Source: an uncultured Acidimicrobiaceae bacterium (lineage in GTDB: Bacteria; Actinomycetota; Acidimicrobiia; Acidimicrobiales; Poriferisodalaceae). From it: 33,448 nt of DNA. Made by a program: the position numbers and the translations under genes. Positions 8,040 through 19,935 of the stretch are shown piece after piece (position 1 is the stretch's first letter; the number at the start of each line of letters is the position of its first letter). The notes under the pieces are model-generated. The model saw only the letters and a program-made list of their open reading frames with translations, searched no databases and was not told the DNA's origin. The DNA lies in the NCBI GenBank assembly GCA_913020735.1, contig CAJWBN010000012.1, forward strand, positions 1-33,448, written 5' to 3'.

Positions 8040-8837
8040 GTGGCTACTCCTCAGTTCACGAATGAAACAGTTACTACATCCGTCGTTGACGGAATGGGCA
8101 CCGTGACTCTAAATAGGCCCGAGGCACGAAATGCTCTAAGCAGCGAACTTCTCTCGGCACTACCTGAAGCTCTGCGTTCACTAGACGAAGACCCTGAGGT
8201 AGATGTTTTAGTTCTGACTGGAGCAGATCCAGCATTTTGTGCCGGCCTCGACTTGAAAGAACTGGGCGGTTCCGGAGAAAATATCAACCCAAACCGACCG
8301 TTAAAGGCCAGAGGGCCTTTCCCCAGCTATTCAAAGCCATTAATTGGTGCGATTAATGGAGTAGCGGTGACAGGTGGACTGGAACTAGCCCTTGCCTGCG
8401 ATTTTCTTATCGCGTCGGACCGGGCAGCGTTCGCCGACACACACGCACGCGTAGGTGTCATGCCGGGTTGGGGACTAAGCGTGCTTCTTCCTCAAGCAAT
8501 CGGACTTCGCCGAGCTCGAGAAATGAGTCTGACTGGTAACTACATCGATGCACAAACAGCTGCTGCTTGGGGCTTAGTAAACAGGGTTGTTCCACATGAA
8601 CTACTTCTAGAAACGGTTCGATCATTGGCATCAGATATAAGTTCCAATGATCAAGAAGGTGTCCAGCAAATACTCAAAACTTATGAGCGAACTGGAGACA
8701 CCACAGTCGCTGAGGGGTGGGAGATAGAAGCTGCGATGGGAAGTGACTGGTTAGACAGAACCAACTTCAAACCAGAGAAGGTTGCGCAGCGACGCGCGGA
8801 GATACAAAGTCGAGGACGAAATCAGAACAGCTCATAA
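8040..8837 (+). CDS. Enoyl-CoA hydratase/isomerase family protein
   Basis: A crotonase-fold protein of 265 residues. Motifs are LNRPEARNALS, the CoA-binding and oxyanion segment DPAFCAGLDLKEL, and INGVAVTGGLELALACDF with its second oxyanion glycines and Glu115. The other general acid/base glutamate of true hydratases (in QPEI-type motifs) is replaced: the segment reads FADTHARVGVMPGWG, with His135 at that place. Simple enoyl-CoA hydration is therefore uncertain; isomerase, hydrolase or other crotonase chemistry is possible. The GTG at 8040 is preferred to the ATG at 8010 because AGAAGGG lies about nine bases before it and the N-terminus then matches the family. The stop is one base from the stop of convergent lhgO. 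Confidence 0.85.
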   Translation: MATPQFTNETVTTSVVDGMGTVTLNRPEARNALSSELLSALPEALRSLDEDPEVDVLVLTGADPAFCAGLDLKELGGSGENINPNRPLKARGPFPSYSKPLIGAINGVAVTGGLELALACDFLIASDRAAFADTHARVGVMPGWGLSVLLPQAIGLRRAREMSLTGNYIDAQTAAAWGLVNRVVPHELLLETVRSLASDISSNDQEGVQQILKTYERTGDTTVAEGWEIEAAMGSDWLDRTNFKPEKVAQRRAEIQSRGRNQNSS

Positions 8838-8838
8838 C

Positions 8839-10044
8839 TCAAGCACTGCGAGCCTCGATCATCCGAACAATCTGCCCTGCTATTTCAAGACTTGCTGTCG
8901 CAGCGGGACTGGGGGCGTTAAGGACATGCAAGCTATTAACGGCTTCGGTAAGGGAGAAATCATCAAGTAAGTCTCCCTCTGCATCCATAGCTTGGGCTCG
9001 AACTCCAGCTGGACTAACTTCCAAGTCGTCAGCCACGATATCCGGCACCAATCGTTGCAGGGCTTTAACAAAAGCAGCCTTACTCACTGACCTCCATATT
9101 TCACCAGCTCCTGTTCGCCAATATTTGCGCGCTAATTTCCATAGGCCTTGATTGCCAAGATGTTCTAAGACCTGACGCACCTCGACATCTCGCCATCTAT
9201 ATCCCTCACGAGCCAACGCCAAGACAGCATTCGGACCAGCATGCACCGAACCATCGATCATTCGAGTTAGGTGAACACCTAAGAAAGGAAAACTTGGGTC
9301 GGGCACCGGATAGATCAATCCCCGAACCAAGTTACGGCGCTCTGGAACCAACTCGAAGTACTCACCCCTAAAAGGCACTATCCGATGCCCTTCGGCGGCA
9401 CCGACCATCTTCGCTACTTGATCACTACGAAGACCAGCACAGTTGACGACAAGACCAGCAACTAGATCGCCCTTTGAGGTCGACACACGAGCGCCTTCGT
9501 TCGATTCTTCAATCGTTACAACTTGGGCTCCGTATCTAATAACACCACCCCTACCTTCTATCTCGGCTGCCAACGCTTCACAGACCGCTGCATAGGAGAC
9601 AATCCCGGTAGACGGGACATGCAGTGCTTCAATGCCCGTGCAATAGGGTTCGATTTCTTTCAACCTTGCACTACTGATTAGTTCAGCATCAAGACCGTTA
9701 TGAGTTGCTCGCTCTCGCAGAGCTCGGAGTCGTTTTATCTCATCATTTCGGGTAGCGACGATGACCTTGCCACAGATCTCATGATTAATTGCTCGTTCCT
9801 CACAAAACTTAACCATCGCACTCCGCCCGGCAACGGCAAGTTCAGCCTTCATCGAACCAGGTGCGTAATAGATTCCAGAATGAAGAACCCCAGAGTTTCG
9901 ACCAGTTTGGTGTAACGCTGAATCAGATTCTCGCTCAAGCACTACCACCGATTTTTTCGGGCACTGAACAAGGTACTGATGAGCTGTGGCAAGACCGATA
10001 ATGCCAGCACCCACTACTACGAGGTCAATCTGCTCGGACTTCAT
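8839..10044 (-). CDS. lhgO: L-2-hydroxyglutarate oxidase/dehydrogenase LhgO
   Basis: FAD-dependent enzyme of the DAO family that oxidises L-2-hydroxyglutarate to 2-oxoglutarate. It shows the dinucleotide-binding VVGAGIIGLATA at the N-terminus, TGRNSGVLHSGIYYAPGS (the signature of this family), VNCAGLRSDQVA, FRGEYFEL, and the C-terminal LNAPSPAATASLEIA FAD-contact segment. At 401 residues it is full length. The ATG at 10044 is used; a GTG at 10056 would overlap the upstream J-domain gene by eight bases. AGGAG lies just upstream of both. The gene directly follows the J-domain gene and may be translationally coupled to it, though no functional link between the two is obvious. Confidence 0.92.
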   Translation of the reverse strand: MKSEQIDLVVVGAGIIGLATAHQYLVQCPKKSVVVLERESDSALHQTGRNSGVLHSGIYYAPGSMKAELAVAGRSAMVKFCEERAINHEICGKVIVATRNDEIKRLRALRERATHNGLDAELISSARLKEIEPYCTGIEALHVPSTGIVSYAAVCEALAAEIEGRGGVIRYGAQVVTIEESNEGARVSTSKGDLVAGLVVNCAGLRSDQVAKMVGAAEGHRIVPFRGEYFELVPERRNLVRGLIYPVPDPSFPFLGVHLTRMIDGSVHAGPNAVLALAREGYRWRDVEVRQVLEHLGNQGLWKLARKYWRTGAGEIWRSVSKAAFVKALQRLVPDIVADDLEVSPAGVRAQAMDAEGDLLDDFSLTEAVNSLHVLNAPSPAATASLEIAGQIVRMIEARSA

Positions 10045-10048
10045 ATGG

Positions 10049-10771
10049 TTAGGCACTCCTCTTATCCAGAAGAATATTTCGGGCTGCGGTTAACATCTCG
10101 ATTCGTTGTCCAGCTTCCTCAGCAACTCCACCATGGTCAGGGTGGGCACTCCGCAGCAAACGACGATACGTTCGACGGACCTGCCGTGGTTCCGGTATCG
10201 CATCTATTGGAGTTCCAGCAAGTCCCAGCACCTCAAGCGCCCAAACGACAGGGTCCGTTCCTAAATCTCCACCCCACTGACTAAGCGGAGACTTTCCTGA
10301 AACATAGCGAAGTAAGTCGTCATAATCCTGACCGCGCCAGCCCCGAACCGAACGCAAAAGAGTCAGCAAGGTTCTTCGCATTTGTCGTGGTTGTTGATTC
10401 ACCCGGTAAAGAGCCGCCAATACGTGCGGTTCTGGACGATCACTAGGAGCCAAATCAAGCGCTATCCGACCATCAGAGAATTGGACAAGCTGATGAGTGG
10501 ACCGAGTAAGACCTACGCGATCTTCTTGCAGTCGATGCCGAAGCCGCGGCTGCGCAATTTGAGCACCTACTTCAATGCGGTTTAACAGATCATTTAAATC
10601 ATTATTTTCATCATCGCCGAATTGTTGTGTGTGTATCGCGAAAACAGATGCGATCAGCAAACCACCAGGTCCCGGGGAGGGATCGAACCCCAACTGGTCC
10701 TCACCCAAGGCCACGCGACGTGTGGGAACCGCGGGCCGTGAATGCCAGACATTCAACTCAGCCAAAATCAC
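10049..10771 (-). CDS. Protein with C-terminal J domain, N-terminal region unknown
   Basis: A 240-residue soluble protein. The last ~60 residues form a DnaJ-like J domain: the helix VRRTYRRLLRSAH, then the invariant HPD at 210-212, then GG and the helix around QRIEMLTAARNIL. It can therefore be expected to stimulate an Hsp70 (DnaK) ATPase. The first ~175 residues match nothing I recognise and contain no glycine-rich or zinc-finger region, so it is not a general DnaJ. In most J proteins the domain is N-terminal, so the unknown region probably selects a specific client. The start is GTG. It is divergent from glpX and runs into lhgO. Confidence 0.8.
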   Translation of the reverse strand: MILAELNVWHSRPAVPTRRVALGEDQLGFDPSPGPGGLLIASVFAIHTQQFGDDENNDLNDLLNRIEVGAQIAQPRLRHRLQEDRVGLTRSTHQLVQFSDGRIALDLAPSDRPEPHVLAALYRVNQQPRQMRRTLLTLLRSVRGWRGQDYDDLLRYVSGKSPLSQWGGDLGTDPVVWALEVLGLAGTPIDAIPEPRQVRRTYRRLLRSAHPDHGGVAEEAGQRIEMLTAARNILLDKRSA

Positions 10772-10790
10772 CTTATGGAAGCTACTAGCG

Positions 10791-10814
10791 GAAGTGGCGA
10801 GTGACTCATACTTC
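10791..10814. promoter_or_regulatory. Nested dyad between the J-domain gene and glpX
   Basis: GAGTGACTC (10799-10807) is a perfect odd palindrome. It is flanked at nearly equal distance by GAAGT (10791-10795) and ACTTC (10810-10814). The dyad sits in the 72-bp divergent gap between two gene starts, the place for an operator. A clear -10/-35 pair is not obvious. Chance occurrence cannot be excluded. Confidence 0.3.
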
Positions 10815-10843
10815 TAGTGCTCGAGGGGCTAGGGTCAGTCTCT

Positions 10844-11839
10844 ATGGCTAAGTCACTTAATGAGGTTCCCGACCGAAATCTCGCACTTGAGTTGGTACGT
10901 ACGACTGAAGCCGCTGCTCTAGCGGCGGCTAGATGGATGGGGCGAGGTGACAAAGAAGGCGCAGACGGTGCTGCAGTAGATGCTATGCGCATCATCCTCG
11001 GCTCAGTGCCCATGGATGGATTTGTGGTAATCGGTGAGGGCGAAAAAGATGAAGCCCCCATGCTCTACAACGGAGAAGCCATCGGAGACGGGACCGGAGC
11101 TAAGACTGACATTGCCGTAGACCCGATTGACGGGACCACACTCACGTCTTTGGGGCGAGGCAACGCTATTTCTGTGATCGCCGTTGCTCCGAGAGGAACA
11201 ATGTTTGACCCCGGTCCTTGCGTCTACATGGAAAAGATTGCGGTTGGTCCGCAATCCAAAGGCCTAATTTCTATTGACAAGAGCCCCACCGAGAACCTGG
11301 ACGCAATCGCTAAAGCAACCGGGCGCGGAGTGCGTGATCTGACGGCCGTGATACTCGACCGAGACCGGCATGCAGAGCTGATCAACGAGGTCCGGGAGAG
11401 CGGTGCTCGTATCCGTTTAATTCCCGACGGTGACGTAGCGGGTGCGATCGCCACAGCCACGAGTGACGGCGCTGATGTTCTCTTTGGAATAGGCGGAACT
11501 CCTGAAGGGGTAATTTCAGCTGCAGCTCTCAAGTGTCTTGGTGGAGAGATGCAGGGCAAGCTATGGCCTAGGAATGGGACTGAACGCCAAGCAGCGGTGG
11601 ACGCTGGCTACGACTTGGATCGAGTCCTAAATACAGATGACTTAGTTCAGTCCGACGATGTTTTCTTTGCTGCTACCGGCATCACAGATGGAGAGCTTCT
11701 GAGAGGCGTTAGGTTTACTGCTGAAGGCGCTATTTCTGATTCGTTGGTGATGCGTTCCAAAAGCGGCACAGTTCGGCGGATCGAAGCGACACACAACATA
11801 GATAAATTGAGCGAATTTTCGTCGGTTGACTTCACCTAA
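10844..11839 (+). CDS. glpX: Fructose-1,6-bisphosphatase class II (GlpX)
   Basis: Gluconeogenic phosphatase that hydrolyses fructose-1,6-bisphosphate to fructose-6-phosphate; GlpX is the main FBPase of Actinobacteria. The lithium-sensitive phosphatase-fold motifs are clear: [11 protein letters not shown] with acidic metal ligands, and DPIDGTT. Further GlpX segments are [14 protein letters not shown] and [29 protein letters not shown] (split here only for reading). At 331 aa from the ATG at 10844 it has the standard length. A GTG at 10817 would add nine residues, but the ATG has AGGG nine bases upstream and fits the family start. A bifunctional FBPase/SBPase role is possible in principle. hisI follows 48 bp downstream. 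Confidence 0.95.
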   Translation: MAKSLNEVPDRNLALELVRTTEAAALAAARWMGRGDKEGADGAAVDAMRIILGSVPMDGFVVIGEGEKDEAPMLYNGEAIGDGTGAKTDIAVDPIDGTTLTSLGRGNAISVIAVAPRGTMFDPGPCVYMEKIAVGPQSKGLISIDKSPTENLDAIAKATGRGVRDLTAVILDRDRHAELINEVRESGARIRLIPDGDVAGAIATATSDGADVLFGIGGTPEGVISAAALKCLGGEMQGKLWPRNGTERQAAVDAGYDLDRVLNTDDLVQSDDVFFAATGITDGELLRGVRFTAEGAISDSLVMRSKSGTVRRIEATHNIDKLSEFSSVDFT

Positions 11840-11887
11840 AAAAGCTCCCGCTATTTCACGAAACGCGTCATCATCATCTTCGCCTCT

Positions 11888-12316
11888 ATGCTCACTCTTA
11901 TGTCAAAAACTAATGACTTAGAGGAAGGCACAGCACAGCAGCTTGATTTCGACAAAATCGGTGCGATTGGCCGAAACGGCCATCAGGTTCTGCCCGTGGT
12001 TCTTCAAGAAGCTGACACCGGCGATGTCTTGTTCGTCGGCTATGCCAACGAGACCGCATTACGGATGACTTTAGAACTCGGGAGTGCTGTTCTGTATTCA
12101 ACCTCAAGAGAAGAAATCTGGCACAAAGGGGCGACCTCTGGTGACACATTGTCTCTAGTAGATGTACGCGTGAATTGTGAACAAAATTCGCTTTTGTACC
12201 GAGTTCGAAGAGAAGGCCAGGGCGCCTGTCACACTCTTAGAGAAGACGGCTCTACAAGATCTGGTTGCTATTACCGAATTGTCGCTAGTGAGAACGAATT
12301 ACTTTTTGTGGAGTAG
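11888..12316 (+). CDS. hisI: Phosphoribosyl-AMP cyclohydrolase HisI
   Basis: Third step of histidine synthesis, opening the purine ring of phosphoribosyl-AMP. Family marks are VGYANETALRMT, YSTSREEIWHKGATSG and GQGACHT, plus the terminal CYYR. The three zinc cysteines are present (Cys97, Cys114, Cys127). The usual DCDxD metal-binding motif, however, reads NCEQN (residues 96-100), so all three aspartates are changed. The protein is the stand-alone HisI form of 142 aa without a HisE domain. It is apart from any other his gene, directly after glpX. An internal ATG at 11900 is an alternative start; neither start has a clear ribosome-binding site. Confidence 0.88.
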   Translation: MLTLMSKTNDLEEGTAQQLDFDKIGAIGRNGHQVLPVVLQEADTGDVLFVGYANETALRMTLELGSAVLYSTSREEIWHKGATSGDTLSLVDVRVNCEQNSLLYRVRREGQGACHTLREDGSTRSGCYYRIVASENELLFVE

Positions 12317-12360
12317 TTAGTAAATAACGAACGCTCGATATCTACAGAAAATTCGTATGA

Positions 12361-12744
12361 CTAGACCGCGCTCGACACCTGAATACGAGTTTCGGCCCAC
12401 TTCTTAGCATTTGCTGCCGCCCCATCATCCGCATCAGCATTGAGTGCCTCTTCAGCAGCTTGAAGATCCGATTGCGCATCTTGAATATTAATATCCTGAG
12501 CTGCCAGAGCACCGTCGCTAAGGATCGTCACGGAGTTGCCGCTTACTTCAACGAATCCCCCATTGATAGCCAACGAAACCACACCGTCATTCGCCCAAAG
12601 TTGAGTTTGGCCGATATCGAGGGCTCCTATGAAAGGCGCATGGTTGTCAAGGAAGGCTATGTCGCCGTCCACTGTACGTGTTACTACTTGAGAGCATTCG
12701 CCCGAGAAAAGCACCGCTTCGGGTGAGACAAGTTCAACCTGCAT
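12361..12744 (-). CDS. atpC: ATP synthase epsilon subunit
   Basis: Epsilon subunit of the F1 central stalk, linking gamma to the c-ring and inhibiting hydrolysis. The N-terminal beta-sandwich starts MQVELVSPEAVLFSGE and includes DGDIAFLDNHAPFIGALDIG. A short helical tail follows (residues ~85-127), rich in Ala and Asp. Length is 127 aa. It is the last gene of the atp operon, 20 bp after atpD, and its end faces the end of hisI with a 44-bp gap in which I see no clear intrinsic terminator. Confidence 0.95.
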   Translation of the reverse strand: MQVELVSPEAVLFSGECSQVVTRTVDGDIAFLDNHAPFIGALDIGQTQLWANDGVVSLAINGGFVEVSGNSVTILSDGALAAQDINIQDAQSDLQAAEEALNADADDGAAANAKKWAETRIQVSSAV

Positions 12745-12764
12745 CTGTTCGGCTCACCTACCAA

Positions 12765-15189
<2,425 letters not shown>

Positions 15190-15192
15190 TAC

Positions 15193-16737
15193 TTATGAGT
15201 CCTCTGAGTCGTTCGTATCGGTTTCGACAGTCGCTTGGAATGCAGCCTTAAATGACTCCACTGCTGCTTTTACCTGGTCGTCAGGCAGCACTCCTGAAGT
15301 ACGAATTTCATCCAGTAAACCTGCGTTTCGGGTCCTCATACTCTCAATAAATTCAGACTCGAAGCGCTGGACATCTTCAACAGGCAAATCGTCCAAATAA
15401 CCGTTGGTCCCTGTGTAAATCGATATGACCTGTTCTTCCACCGGCATAGGACTGTTAAGTCCCTGCTTCAATAGTTCAACGAGTCGATACCCTCTGCCCA
15501 ATTGTGCCGCAGATGCAGCATCTAACTCGGAACCGAAGGTCGCAAAGGCTTCAAGGTCTCGGAACTGCGCTAAGTCAATTTTTAGCGTTCCAGCGACACT
15601 CTTCATCGCCTTGGTCTGGGCATCGCCGCCTACACGGGAGACAGAAACGCCGACGTCAACGGCCGGCCGAACACCAGATTTGAAAAGATCATCTTGGAGA
15701 TATATCTGGCCATCGGTAATCGAGATCACATTCGTCGGAATGTATGCAGATACGTCTCCGGCCTTGGTTTCGATAACCGGTAGAGCCGTCAACGATCCTG
15801 CGCCCTGAGCATCAGACAATTTCGCAGCTCGCTCAAGCAGCCGACTGTGAAGATAAAAGACATCTCCTGGGTACGCCTCACGGCCCGGAGGCCGCCGAAG
15901 CAGCAATGACAGTTGTCTATATGCTTCTGCTTGCTTGGAAAGATCGTCATAGACGATCAAAGCGTGCTCGCCATTCTCCATCCAGTGCTGACCCATGGCG
16001 CATCCTGCGTAGGGGGCCAAATATTTGAAGGGGGCTGCATCGGCAGCCGGAGCACACACAACAACGGTGTAGTCCATTGCTCCTCGCTCTTCGAGGGTGC
16101 TGACTACCTGTGCGACTGTTGAGCCTTTCTGGCCGATGGCAACGTATATGCACTTAACGCCAAGCCCCGCCTGATTGAGGATTGTGTCAATAGCAACTGA
16201 TGTTTTGCCGGTCTTCCTATCTCCAATGATCAGCTCGCGTTGACCTCGCCCAACGGGTGTCATTGCGTCAATGGCTTTGATGCCTGTTTGAAGTGGTTCA
16301 TGAACCGGCTGACGCCCCATTATTCCAGGAGCCTGAATTTCCATTCGACGGGGTTCAGTTCCCATTAATGGACCTTTTCCATCAATGGGCTCACCCAACG
16401 CGTTAACAACTCTTCCCAAGACGCCATCGCCAACAGGCACTGACAGAATTCTTCCTGTTGCCTTAACGTTTTGCCCTTCTTCTATGTTCTCCACGTTTCC
16501 GAGAACAACAGCACCTATCGAATCTTCATCTAGGTTCAAGGCAAGTCCAACGTCACCACTATCAAATTCCAAGATCTCATTAACTGAAGCATTAGGAAGG
16601 CCCGACACACGCGCAATGCCATCTCCTACTTCAAGAATGCGACCTACAGTTCCTGATTCAACCGAAGGGTCAAAACCTTCGAGATTTTTTTGGATGGCTG
16701 CAGTTATGTCCGCAGCATCGAAGCTGAGGTCAGTCAT
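15193..16737 (-). CDS. atpA: ATP synthase alpha subunit
   Basis: Regulatory, nucleotide-binding subunit of F1, 514 aa. It shows the P-loop GDRKTGKT (commonly GDRQTGKT), [31 protein letters not shown] and [15 protein letters not shown]. The start ATG overlaps the atpH stop (ATGA), and atpG begins three bases after its stop, so the whole F1 block is tightly coupled. Confidence 0.98.
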   Translation of the reverse strand: MTDLSFDAADITAAIQKNLEGFDPSVESGTVGRILEVGDGIARVSGLPNASVNEILEFDSGDVGLALNLDEDSIGAVVLGNVENIEEGQNVKATGRILSVPVGDGVLGRVVNALGEPIDGKGPLMGTEPRRMEIQAPGIMGRQPVHEPLQTGIKAIDAMTPVGRGQRELIIGDRKTGKTSVAIDTILNQAGLGVKCIYVAIGQKGSTVAQVVSTLEERGAMDYTVVVCAPAADAAPFKYLAPYAGCAMGQHWMENGEHALIVYDDLSKQAEAYRQLSLLLRRPPGREAYPGDVFYLHSRLLERAAKLSDAQGAGSLTALPVIETKAGDVSAYIPTNVISITDGQIYLQDDLFKSGVRPAVDVGVSVSRVGGDAQTKAMKSVAGTLKIDLAQFRDLEAFATFGSELDAASAAQLGRGYRLVELLKQGLNSPMPVEEQVISIYTGTNGYLDDLPVEDVQRFESEFIESMRTRNAGLLDEIRTSGVLPDDQVKAAVESFKAAFQATVETDTNDSEDS

Positions 16738-17261
16738 GACAAACGCTCCTTCATTTTTTCAAGACGAGTACGTACTGATCCATCGAAGACTGTGTCTCCC
16801 ACTTGGGCGACCACTCCTCCAAGGATGTCTGGGTCTACAACGACGACTACATCAATGTTCAACCCAGTGGCTTTAGACAAGGCACCTCTGAGACGTTCGC
16901 GTTGGTCTTCATTAAGTGCCACAGCTGAACGGACTTCAGCAACCGCTTGTCCTCGGGATTCTGCCGCTTGCCGGACTAATTCATCAGCTATGGGGCCGAT
17001 ATGGTTTCCCCGGCCCGCGCCGACCAACATGCTCACAAGATTCACTGTGACAGGCGAAGCGCTGACTCCTAGCAGGTCTTCCAACACACCGATTCGACGC
17101 GAAGCAGGTATTGCTCTATCGCTGAGCGTCGAACGCAGCTGATCAGAAGACTCGACGGTCCGACCCAACTGATACAGCTCATCCGCGACGCGGTTGAGTT
17201 CACCTTCGGCTTCAGCCAATTTGGCTATGCCGGCAGCGTACTCTTCCACTTTCTCGGTCAT
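16734..17261 (-). CDS. atpH: ATP synthase delta subunit
   Basis: Delta subunit, linking the peripheral stalk to the top of F1. It is 175 aa, mostly helical in its first 100 residues, with the conserved C-terminal segment [29 protein letters not shown] (the IxGGxxxxxGD family signature) split here only for reading. GAGGAA lies four bases before the ATG. It is a free-standing delta, not the b-delta fusion of mycobacteria. It is separated from atpF by 99 bp. Confidence 0.93.
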   Translation of the reverse strand: MTEKVEEYAAGIAKLAEAEGELNRVADELYQLGRTVESSDQLRSTLSDRAIPASRRIGVLEDLLGVSASPVTVNLVSMLVGAGRGNHIGPIADELVRQAAESRGQAVAEVRSAVALNEDQRERLRGALSKATGLNIDVVVVVDPDILGGVVAQVGDTVFDGSVRTRLEKMKERLS

Positions 17262-17360
17262 CGCTTTCCTCGTTCTACTCGTAAACAGTTACTGCAGCTA
17301 ATTGCTGCCTCATCAGGGGTCCAACAACCAGAGCTTGAAGGACCGCTTCTCATAGTTAAG
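17262..17360 (-). other. atpF-atpH spacer with two small hairpins
   Basis: The longest gap inside the atp operon. It holds GCAGC-TAATT-GCTGC (17294-17308, perfect five-base arms) and a wider pair GGTCC/GGACC (around 17317-17343). An in-frame TAA upstream of atpH rules out an N-terminal extension of atpH into it. The hairpins could tune mRNA processing or stoichiometry, but short arms like these are common by chance. Confidence 0.3.
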
Positions 17361-17897
17361 TCAGCTACCAACCGACTCGATGTAGTCATCCACTAACCGT
17401 GAATATGCAGCTTCATCCAAGCTGGAGCGAACAACTTGTTCTGCTGCCCCAACCGCTAGCGATGTAACTTGCGCCCGAACATCAGCCAATGCTCTTGCTT
17501 TCGCTGCTTCAATGTCGGCGTCTGCTTGCGCGCGTTTCTCCTCAATTTCGGGTTCTATCGCGGCCAAGCGGTCTTGTCTGACCTGTTCAGCTTCTGCGCG
17601 TGCAGCTTCAAGGATTCGCGAAGCTTCAGCCTGGGCATCAGCAATCCTCGAATCGTATTCAGCGCGAAGACCTTCGGCCTCCGATCGAGCTGTATCTGCA
17701 GCATCAAGGTCGCCTTGAATCTTTTCAGATCTAGCTTCCATCACATTCTTTATCGCCGGGTAAGCGAACTTCGACATAACAATGAACAGAATCGCGAAGG
17801 CCATGCCTCCCCAAATAATTTCATTCCAAACAGGAAGGATCGGGTTCGAAGCCTCCCCTCCTGCGTCGCCCGCCGCTAGGAGTCCAATTGAATTCAT
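17361..17897 (-). CDS. atpF: ATP synthase b subunit
   Basis: Peripheral-stalk subunit of Fo, 178 aa. It has a short N-terminal region, one membrane helix (IIWGGMAFAILFIVMSKFAY, about residues 28-47) and then a long charged coiled coil. The coil is rich in Ala, Glu and Arg and contains DAQAEASRILEAARAEAEQ. AAGGAG lies before the ATG. It begins nine bases after atpE. Only one b gene is present in the operon, so a b homodimer is expected. Confidence 0.95.
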   Translation of the reverse strand: MNSIGLLAAGDAGGEASNPILPVWNEIIWGGMAFAILFIVMSKFAYPAIKNVMEARSEKIQGDLDAADTARSEAEGLRAEYDSRIADAQAEASRILEAARAEAEQVRQDRLAAIEPEIEEKRAQADADIEAAKARALADVRAQVTSLAVGAAEQVVRSSLDEAAYSRLVDDYIESVGS

Positions 17898-17906
17898 TGT
17901 CTCTCC

Positions 17907-18987
<1,081 letters not shown>

Positions 18988-18991
<4 letters not shown>

Positions 18992-19470
18992 TTGATCTCC
19001 TTGCGATTTCTTTGTCTCATCTGGCTAGGTCGTAATCCGGGGTAAGCCAGCGATATGGAAACATAGCGCGTCTCCCACACCAGCAACCCAAGATGCGAAA
19101 CGATAATCGTTATAGCGAGGGGAATAGGTGCAAAAACGCCAATTTTACTAAAAGCAATAACCGCGACAGTTAGGAAGGCCAAACGAAGAATGAAGCCGCC
19201 TAATGCTGCGAACATAAGAGCTCCCAATGATATTCGACCAGCCCATGTCAAAAACGCTGCCGCAAATACAAAGTTGGCAAATATCAGGCCGAGCCCATAA
19301 GCAGATGATGCCAATCCATCGACGCCCCAAAACAGCAACGATAGGGCCAGCCAAGCCGGACTTATCTTTAGGCCTCGTAACAGCATGTCAGAAACAATGT
19401 TCTTTTCCGGCTCGGCTAGTTGGCCTAAATCCGGAAAGTCATTTGAGCGCTCGTCCACTTTGTCACTCAT
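18988..19470 (-). CDS. AtpI-like membrane protein (ATP synthase protein I)
   Basis: A 160-residue protein with a ~35-residue hydrophilic N-terminus and four hydrophobic segments. It sits directly before atpB, the position of atpI (Rv1303 in M. tuberculosis). AtpI-type proteins help c-ring assembly. The sequence is poorly conserved, so the assignment rests on location, size and topology. It overlaps both neighbours by four bases (ATGA with the AtpZ-like gene, GTGA with atpB). Confidence 0.75.
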
Positions 19471-19808
19471 CCTTCGCTGCGCTCCTCAAGAGTGACACCG
19501 GTCGGTAGATGGTCGTCAATCTCTTCTGGTCTGTCTAGTCCTCTTACGTTAGTCGAGCGGTTTGTCTGCATCTCATCTTCGATACCGGTCATGCGGCCCG
19601 AGTAGCGGTACCACTCGGCAGTTAATTTTCCTAGAAACGCAACTAGGCCAAATGCTAAAGCGACCCAAGGACCAGTTTCGAGCCAGCGGTCGATTAGCCA
19701 GCCAATCGCCGCGAAGATAACTGGAGTCACGACAATCTCGACCGAGCGCGAAAAAGCGTCATCGGTACCGAAGAATATTTTGTTCTTGGAGAGCGCTGGT
19801 GCTCGCAT
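19467..19808 (-). CDS. AtpZ/AtpI-family small membrane protein
   Basis: A 113-residue protein with two hydrophobic helices (VEIVVTPVIFAAIGWLIDRW and WVALAFGLVAFLGKL) joined by a short polar turn, followed by a charged tail. This is the layout of the AtpZ / F0F1-ATPase-associated family, thought to act with AtpI in assembly or in Mg2+/Ca2+ handling. It is the first gene of the operon, and its stop overlaps the next start (ATGA). Confidence 0.75.
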   Translation of the reverse strand: MRAPALSKNKIFFGTDDAFSRSVEIVVTPVIFAAIGWLIDRWLETGPWVALAFGLVAFLGKLTAEWYRYSGRMTGIEDEMQTNRSTNVRGLDRPEEIDDHLPTGVTLEERSEG

Positions 19809-19935
19809 GCTAGGGGCAGTCTCCCGACTGTTAGCGAATGAGTGGACACGTCAAGAAGCGGCCACACCCTAATTGGGGTGTCTTGACGGTTGCAAGCTGA
19901 TCGGAAACCAATTAGCTGACGCCAGATGATTTACG
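19809..19935 (-). promoter_or_regulatory. Leader/promoter region of the atp operon with nested inverted repeats
   Basis: This 127-bp gap between wecA and the first atp gene holds several complementary pairs. CGTCAAG (19849-19855) pairs with CTTGACG (19882-19888). Inside it, ACACCC (19864-19869) pairs with GGGTGT (19876-19881). The loop region CTAATTGG (19869-19876) is also complementary to CCAATTAG (19908-19915), giving a competing or pseudoknot pairing. CAGTC-TCCC-GACTG (19817-19830) forms a small hairpin nearer the start. A weak promoter-like pair on the minus strand is TTGCAA (19895-19890), 18 bp, TAGGGT (19871-19866). No T-tract follows, so a simple terminator is unlikely. Confidence 0.45.

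Noticed and set aside
10670-10700. A tRNA T-arm-like string (GGGGTTCGATCCC on the minus strand)
   Set aside because: It lies inside the J-domain protein's reading frame and no matching acceptor, D or anticodon arms surround it.
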